DNA of 64,000 nt, taken from positions 7,060,001 to 7,124,000 of the forward strand of contig NZ_CP066356.1 of the NCBI RefSeq assembly GCF_023278185.1. The letters run 5' to 3'. The first letter of the stretch is position 1; each line of letters starts with the position of its first letter. Positions 60,716 to 64,000 of this stretch are shown in pieces. The stretch comes from Bradyrhizobium elkanii USDA 76 (GTDB taxonomy: Bacteria; Pseudomonadota; Alphaproteobacteria; Rhizobiales; Xanthobacteraceae). The notes beneath the pieces are model-generated. The model did no database searches, had not been told where the DNA came from, and worked only from the letters and a program-made list of their open reading frames with translations. A program made the position numbers and the translations under genes.

Positions 60716-62089
60716 CTATTTGTAGGCGCTCGATCGCTCGGGACCGCAAACACTCTCGGTCGCCGCCACGCTCGATGCACGGTGCGAAAGCCCGGGCTTA
60801 CAAATTGCGGCAGAGCTCACACCACTTCTCGCGGAGCTTATTCCGGTGGCCGCATGCGGAATGACAGCTTTATTCTCTCCGTCGCTTGCCACCATGACTT
60901 TACGCGACAGCCAATCGCTATTGCTCAATGTACAAAGCGCGTAGGCTTTCATCGGCAGCAAGAGAAAGATATTGATGGGTGTGTGAAGCGAGAAGCCGAG
61001 AAACCGCATATCGCGAGCACGGAACGCTGCCACACTGCACCGGACCATCGTCATGGCCGCAATCGTCAGCACCGTCCACCAGGCCACTGACCCGCCGATG
61101 ACGAACTGCGCGAGCGCAGCCAGTGATGAGAGGGCGAGAAGCAAGGGGCCGAGATTTTGTCCGACAACGTCGAGCGTCAGATAGCGATCCAACTCGGGCA
61201 GCAAGCGCAACGCAAGAAATGTGTCTCGAAAGGTACTGCGCGCCCAGCGTAGTTGCTGTCGCAGATATGGTCCAAGGCTGTCCGGCACCACTGTTGCTGC
61301 GATCGCGTCGGGGACATACTCGGTTCGAAACCCCGCCTTGAGCATAAGGATCGTTAGATGACGATCTTCGCCGAAATCACTTGGCTTTCCACGAAAAAAT
61401 TGCGTTTCGTATTGATCAAGCAGCAAGGCGAGCGCAGAGCGACGATACATGGCACACGGCCCGCAGCAGCACATCACGGCGCCGAAGCGTGCCTGCGCCG
61501 CGCGCTCTTCGTTGCAAGCCAACCAGTATTCCATATCGATCAGCTTGGTCAGCCAGGTCTCGTTGCGATTGCTCGCTACCAACTGCCCCATGGCCGCGCC
61601 GACGTCGGGGTCCTGCATCTTCGATACAAGCTTCGTGACCACGTCGACGGCAAGGATCGTATCCGAGTCGACGTTCAGGACCAGATCGCCGGAAGAGCTG
61701 CGTATCGCAGCAATCTGCGCCTTGCGCTTTCCGACGTTCTTGGCCATCAAGATGATGCGAAACCTCGGATCGCTCGCATAGATTTTGTGTACGGGTCCCA
61801 ACAGATCGCGATTTGCGGATCCATCGTCGACCACAATGACTCTCAGTTTTCCGGCGTAGTCTTGACTTGCAATCGACGCGAGGCATTCGGAGAGTGTGTT
61901 TGGGTCCTCATTGAAACAGGGCACGATTACATCCACGCTGGGCAGAACCACCCCGGCTTGCTCGAGATCGTTCTGCAGCGATGAGGGATTGGTCGGCTGA
62001 GCGTAAAGCGCCTGCGCGCTCTTGTAGATGGTCGAGAGCAGCGCATAAGACGAAACGGCGACAGCGCTGGTTGTAGCGAGCAGATCCAT
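60716..62089 (-). CDS. nodC: NodC, N-acetylglucosaminyltransferase (chitooligosaccharide synthase)
   Basis: A 457-residue family 2 glycosyltransferase in the inner membrane that builds the chitin oligomer backbone. It has an N-terminal membrane segment, then VIVPCFNEDPNTL, VVDDGSAN, NVDSDT (metal-binding), the acceptor motif SDFGEDRHLT and the processivity motif QQLRWARSTF. Three C-terminal hydrophobic segments follow. The C-terminal tail is Ala/Ser-rich and variable. The nodB stop is 17 bases upstream of its ATG. Confidence 0.97.
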   Translation of the reverse strand: MDLLATTSAVAVSSYALLSTIYKSAQALYAQPTNPSSLQNDLEQAGVVLPSVDVIVPCFNEDPNTLSECLASIASQDYAGKLRVIVVDDGSANRDLLGPVHKIYASDPRFRIILMAKNVGKRKAQIAAIRSSSGDLVLNVDSDTILAVDVVTKLVSKMQDPDVGAAMGQLVASNRNETWLTKLIDMEYWLACNEERAAQARFGAVMCCCGPCAMYRRSALALLLDQYETQFFRGKPSDFGEDRHLTILMLKAGFRTEYVPDAIAATVVPDSLGPYLRQQLRWARSTFRDTFLALRLLPELDRYLTLDVVGQNLGPLLLALSSLAALAQFVIGGSVAWWTVLTIAAMTMVRCSVAAFRARDMRFLGFSLHTPINIFLLLPMKAYALCTLSNSDWLSRKVMVASDGENKAVIPHAATGISSARSGVSSAAICKPGLSHRASSVAATESVCGPERSSAYK

Positions 62090-62105
62090 GGGGTGCCAGT
62101 TTTGT

Positions 62106-62765
62106 TCAGTGAAGTTGAGGAAGCGGATGGATTTCGAACCCGCGCAGTTGCAGTGCCGGAATCAGATATGCCAGCGCCCTCACCGTCTGTTCACGCGAGG
62201 TACTGTCGATGCACGACGCCTCCTCGCCGGGCGGATATCCGTCGTGCAGGAGCACAATTGCTCCCGGGCGAACAGCCGCCAGCACTGACTTCACGATGCT
62301 ATCAACCCCAGGACGCGACCAATCTCTCGGATCGACCGACCAGTGCACAGCAGCGAGGCCAGCCTTGGCCGACGTAGCAAGCACGTCTTCGGTCCATATG
62401 CCGTAGGGTGCCCGCATGTGCCGGGGCAACGCTTGTGGGCATGCCAATCGGATTGCCCTGCTCGCCGTTAGCACCTCATCATGTATCTCCGCTGCTTCGC
62501 ATCTGGACAGATCGGGATGCGTCATCGTGTGGTTCGCAACCTCGTGCCCCTCGGCGATCATTCGTCGAATGAGTTCAGGTTGGTCGGCCGCGTACGTGCC
62601 GATAACGAAGAAAGTCGCGGGGACCCGATGTTGCGTCAGGACATCGAGGACGAGCGGCGTGCAAAATGGATTGGGCCCATCATCGAAGGTCAAGTAGACC
62701 GAACGACTTCCGCTAACGTCGCCGTAGTTGCACCGCACCGCAGATAGGGGGATGAGTTCATTCAC
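62106..62765 (-). CDS. nodB: NodB, chitooligosaccharide deacetylase
   Basis: A 219-residue NodB-homology deacetylase that removes the N-acetyl group from the non-reducing end of the chitin oligomer. It shows the catalytic base and metal motif [12 protein letters not shown], the zinc ligands NHTMTHPDL, and RAPYG and LLHDGYPP further on. The GTG start at 62765 overlaps the nodA stop (GTGA) and gives the usual length. Confidence 0.97.
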   Translation of the reverse strand: MNELIPLSAVRCNYGDVSGSRSVYLTFDDGPNPFCTPLVLDVLTQHRVPATFFVIGTYAADQPELIRRMIAEGHEVANHTMTHPDLSRCEAAEIHDEVLTASRAIRLACPQALPRHMRAPYGIWTEDVLATSAKAGLAAVHWSVDPRDWSRPGVDSIVKSVLAAVRPGAIVLLHDGYPPGEEASCIDSTSREQTVRALAYLIPALQLRGFEIHPLPQLH

Positions 62766-63394
62766 AGCTCGGGCCCGTTCCGATCGATAATTGTTCCCGC
62801 CGGCCACTCGCCCATTGAGCGTCCAACTGGGAACACCACCACGAGCACGTCTTCGATGCGGATCGGCGACAAATTGGGGTAGACATCTGCCTGGGTGGAG
62901 CGGACGCGAATGCCTGGCATGAGGGTTGCCAACCCTCGCCTTCCGACCAGTCTGGTCAGATGCTTCTCAAGTGCGGGCCGGACCGTACCAAAGCCGAACG
63001 GCACCCCAAGCTCCTGCAGCGCAGGATACATCACGCGCATTGAGTGGCTAATTCCAAGCCCCTCAAGATCTGGACGGACGGCATACAATCCCAGTTCGGC
63101 CACGAGAAGATCAACGCCGCCAATCTTGATGAAGCGGCGCAGTAAGCCAATATGAGCAGCGACGCCGTGCGCGTCGTAACCGATTACGCGCATTTCAGGT
63201 CTTGCGCCGGCCCAACTTCGAATACCCTCGAATGGCTGTGCATTGAATGCACCAGTCGGCCCATAGCTCTTACGAAAGAAATCGGCGAGCTCGGCATGAT
63301 CGGCGAGCTGCAGCTCGCTTTCCCAGCGAAGGCTCCACTGGACCTGAGTGCGCGCGGAAGGCTCTTCCGCAGACGGCGACACGGCAATATTCAT
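62762..63394 (-). CDS. nodA: NodA, N-acyltransferase
   Basis: A 210-residue acyltransferase that attaches the fatty acid to the amine freed by NodB, the final step of the Nod factor core. Conserved stretches are [48 protein letters not shown] and [26 protein letters not shown] at 63394 (MNIAVSP) with GGGAAG upstream is preferred over the longer frame from 63448. Its stop overlaps the nodB start. Confidence 0.97.
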   Translation of the reverse strand: MNIAVSPSAEEPSARTQVQWSLRWESELQLADHAELADFFRKSYGPTGAFNAQPFEGIRSWAGARPEMRVIGYDAHGVAAHIGLLRRFIKIGGVDLLVAELGLYAVRPDLEGLGISHSMRVMYPALQELGVPFGFGTVRPALEKHLTRLVGRRGLATLMPGIRVRSTQADVYPNLSPIRIEDVLVVVFPVGRSMGEWPAGTIIDRNGPEL

Positions 63395-63435
63395 GGCGGA
63401 CTTCCCTGCGCCAGTAGGGATGAGAGCGGATATAG

Positions 63436-63798
63436 TCACGTAAGACACTCGCTATTCGCCGAACCGCTGATCAATCTGGAATGTGTTGGCATGCGGCATC
63501 CGCGCTCGACTATTCTCGCCAGGTCGCCCGAGAGTTGACTGAATCGGAGTGGCGCCATCGTTGGCGGCGAGACGATGGCGCAGCTCGCACGTGTCGTTCC
63601 AGCAATGCCATGGTCGACATATGCCCGGACATCCCAATGAGGCGATCGGGTTGTGCAGACTCCATCTGCATCCTGGGAGAGCTCCGTCGCGCCCAAGATC
63701 GCGATCGGCATTACCCTCTCTGAGGGCTGCCCATCGGTGTGTGAAAGCTCATCGAGGACACACGCGGCGGGCACTAGATCAACTTCGGTCTTATGCAT
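63436..63798 (-). CDS. nodY: NodY/NodK, first gene of the nod operon
   Basis: A 120-residue protein of unknown function encoded in Bradyrhizobium between the nod box and nodA (nodY in B. japonicum, nodK in B. elkanii). It reads [20 protein letters not shown] at the start and holds [21 protein letters not shown] at 63798 is preferred; the frame is open to 63837. It is not needed for core Nod factor synthesis. The assignment rests on position and on the remembered NodY/K sequence type. Confidence 0.8.
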   Translation of the reverse strand: MHKTEVDLVPAACVLDELSHTDGQPSERVMPIAILGATELSQDADGVCTTRSPHWDVRAYVDHGIAGTTRASCAIVSPPTMAPLRFSQLSGDLARIVERGCRMPTHSRLISGSANSECLT

Positions 63799-63837
63799 CT
63801 TCGACTCGCCTTGTATTGCGATGGACAGGCGCGCCAT

Positions 63838-64000
63838 TTGGCCAGTCGCCGGAAGTATTCGGCATCTGCGATCTGCGCACGCTGCTTGGTCGCGACACTA
63901 AGGTGAGGCTGAGCACGCCCTCAAGTGTACGCGGGTAAACCGCCGATATGGAAAGGGATGGAACGCGCATACGAAGGTTTATCGAGGCCTGCCTAGCGTC
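63838..64000. other. upstream region of the nod operon
   Basis: This would be the leader of the nod transcript. I could not recognise a full nod box in the bases available; it may lie beyond the window edge, nearer nodD. Confidence 0.4.

Noticed and set aside
61358..61984. 208-codon plus-strand ORF
   Set aside because: Antisense shadow of nodC.

Overview
The window looks like part of the symbiosis island of a slow-growing soybean-type rhizobium (Bradyrhizobium). This rests on three things. A complete nodulation operon in Bradyrhizobium order (nodY/K-A-B-C-S-U-I-J, then nolO and nodZ) fills the right end. A fixR-nifA operon lies next to it, with fixA further left on the same strand. Two rhizobial type III effector genes (NopT-like and NopM-like) and two tts boxes are present. 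Coding density is low, with many gene remnants and insertion sequences, as expected of such an island. I name no species or strain.

Layout, left to right. 1-4150: a minus-strand operon of a methionyl-tRNA synthetase-like protein, an MFS exporter and a lysine/ornithine N-hydroxylase (cut by the window edge). This pairing matches the known logic of hydrazine (N-N bond) biosynthesis. 4.8-5.4 kb: a decayed sensor kinase. 7.4-9.4 kb: nopT and two small minus-strand genes. 11.3-18.9 kb: small conserved proteins, a split biotin-dependent acyl-CoA carboxylase (three genes), a TrpD-like phosphoribosyltransferase with altered signature motifs, and a flavin reductase-like protein. 19.6-23.4 kb: an M20 metallopeptidase gene cut in two by a complete IS66 element with a perfect 8-bp target duplication. 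24.3-30.5 kb: an acyl-CoA ligase, an ATP-grasp protein, a 2OG-Fe(II) oxygenase and a fusion of a putative heme-oxygenase-like oxidase with a GFA domain; a sigma-54-type promoter sequence points toward the last two. 31-35.4 kb: an MHS-type symporter and a DUF3422 protein. 35.6-36.7 kb: fixA with its -24/-12 promoter. 37-39 kb: parD with a frameshifted parE, and small ORFs. 40-42.6 kb: an IS21 element. 43-47.3 kb: a tts box, nopM, a second tts box with no clear gene, and remnants. 48-52.3 kb: an XRE regulator, a TetR fragment, nifA and fixR with a sigma-54 promoter and a RegR-type box. 53-64 kb: nodZ, nolO and the nod operon, all on the minus strand.

How the parts work together. The nod genes build, decorate (N-methyl, carbamoyl, fucosyl) and export the lipochitooligosaccharide signal. 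FixR-NifA and FixA belong to symbiotic nitrogen fixation under low oxygen. NopT and NopM would be secreted into host cells under TtsI control. The scattered biosynthetic enzymes (N-hydroxylase, MetRS-like, ligases, ATP-grasp, two kinds of iron oxidase, TrpD-like, acyl-CoA carboxylase, exporters) suggest one or more undescribed small molecules made by the bacteroid. That last point is inference from gene content.
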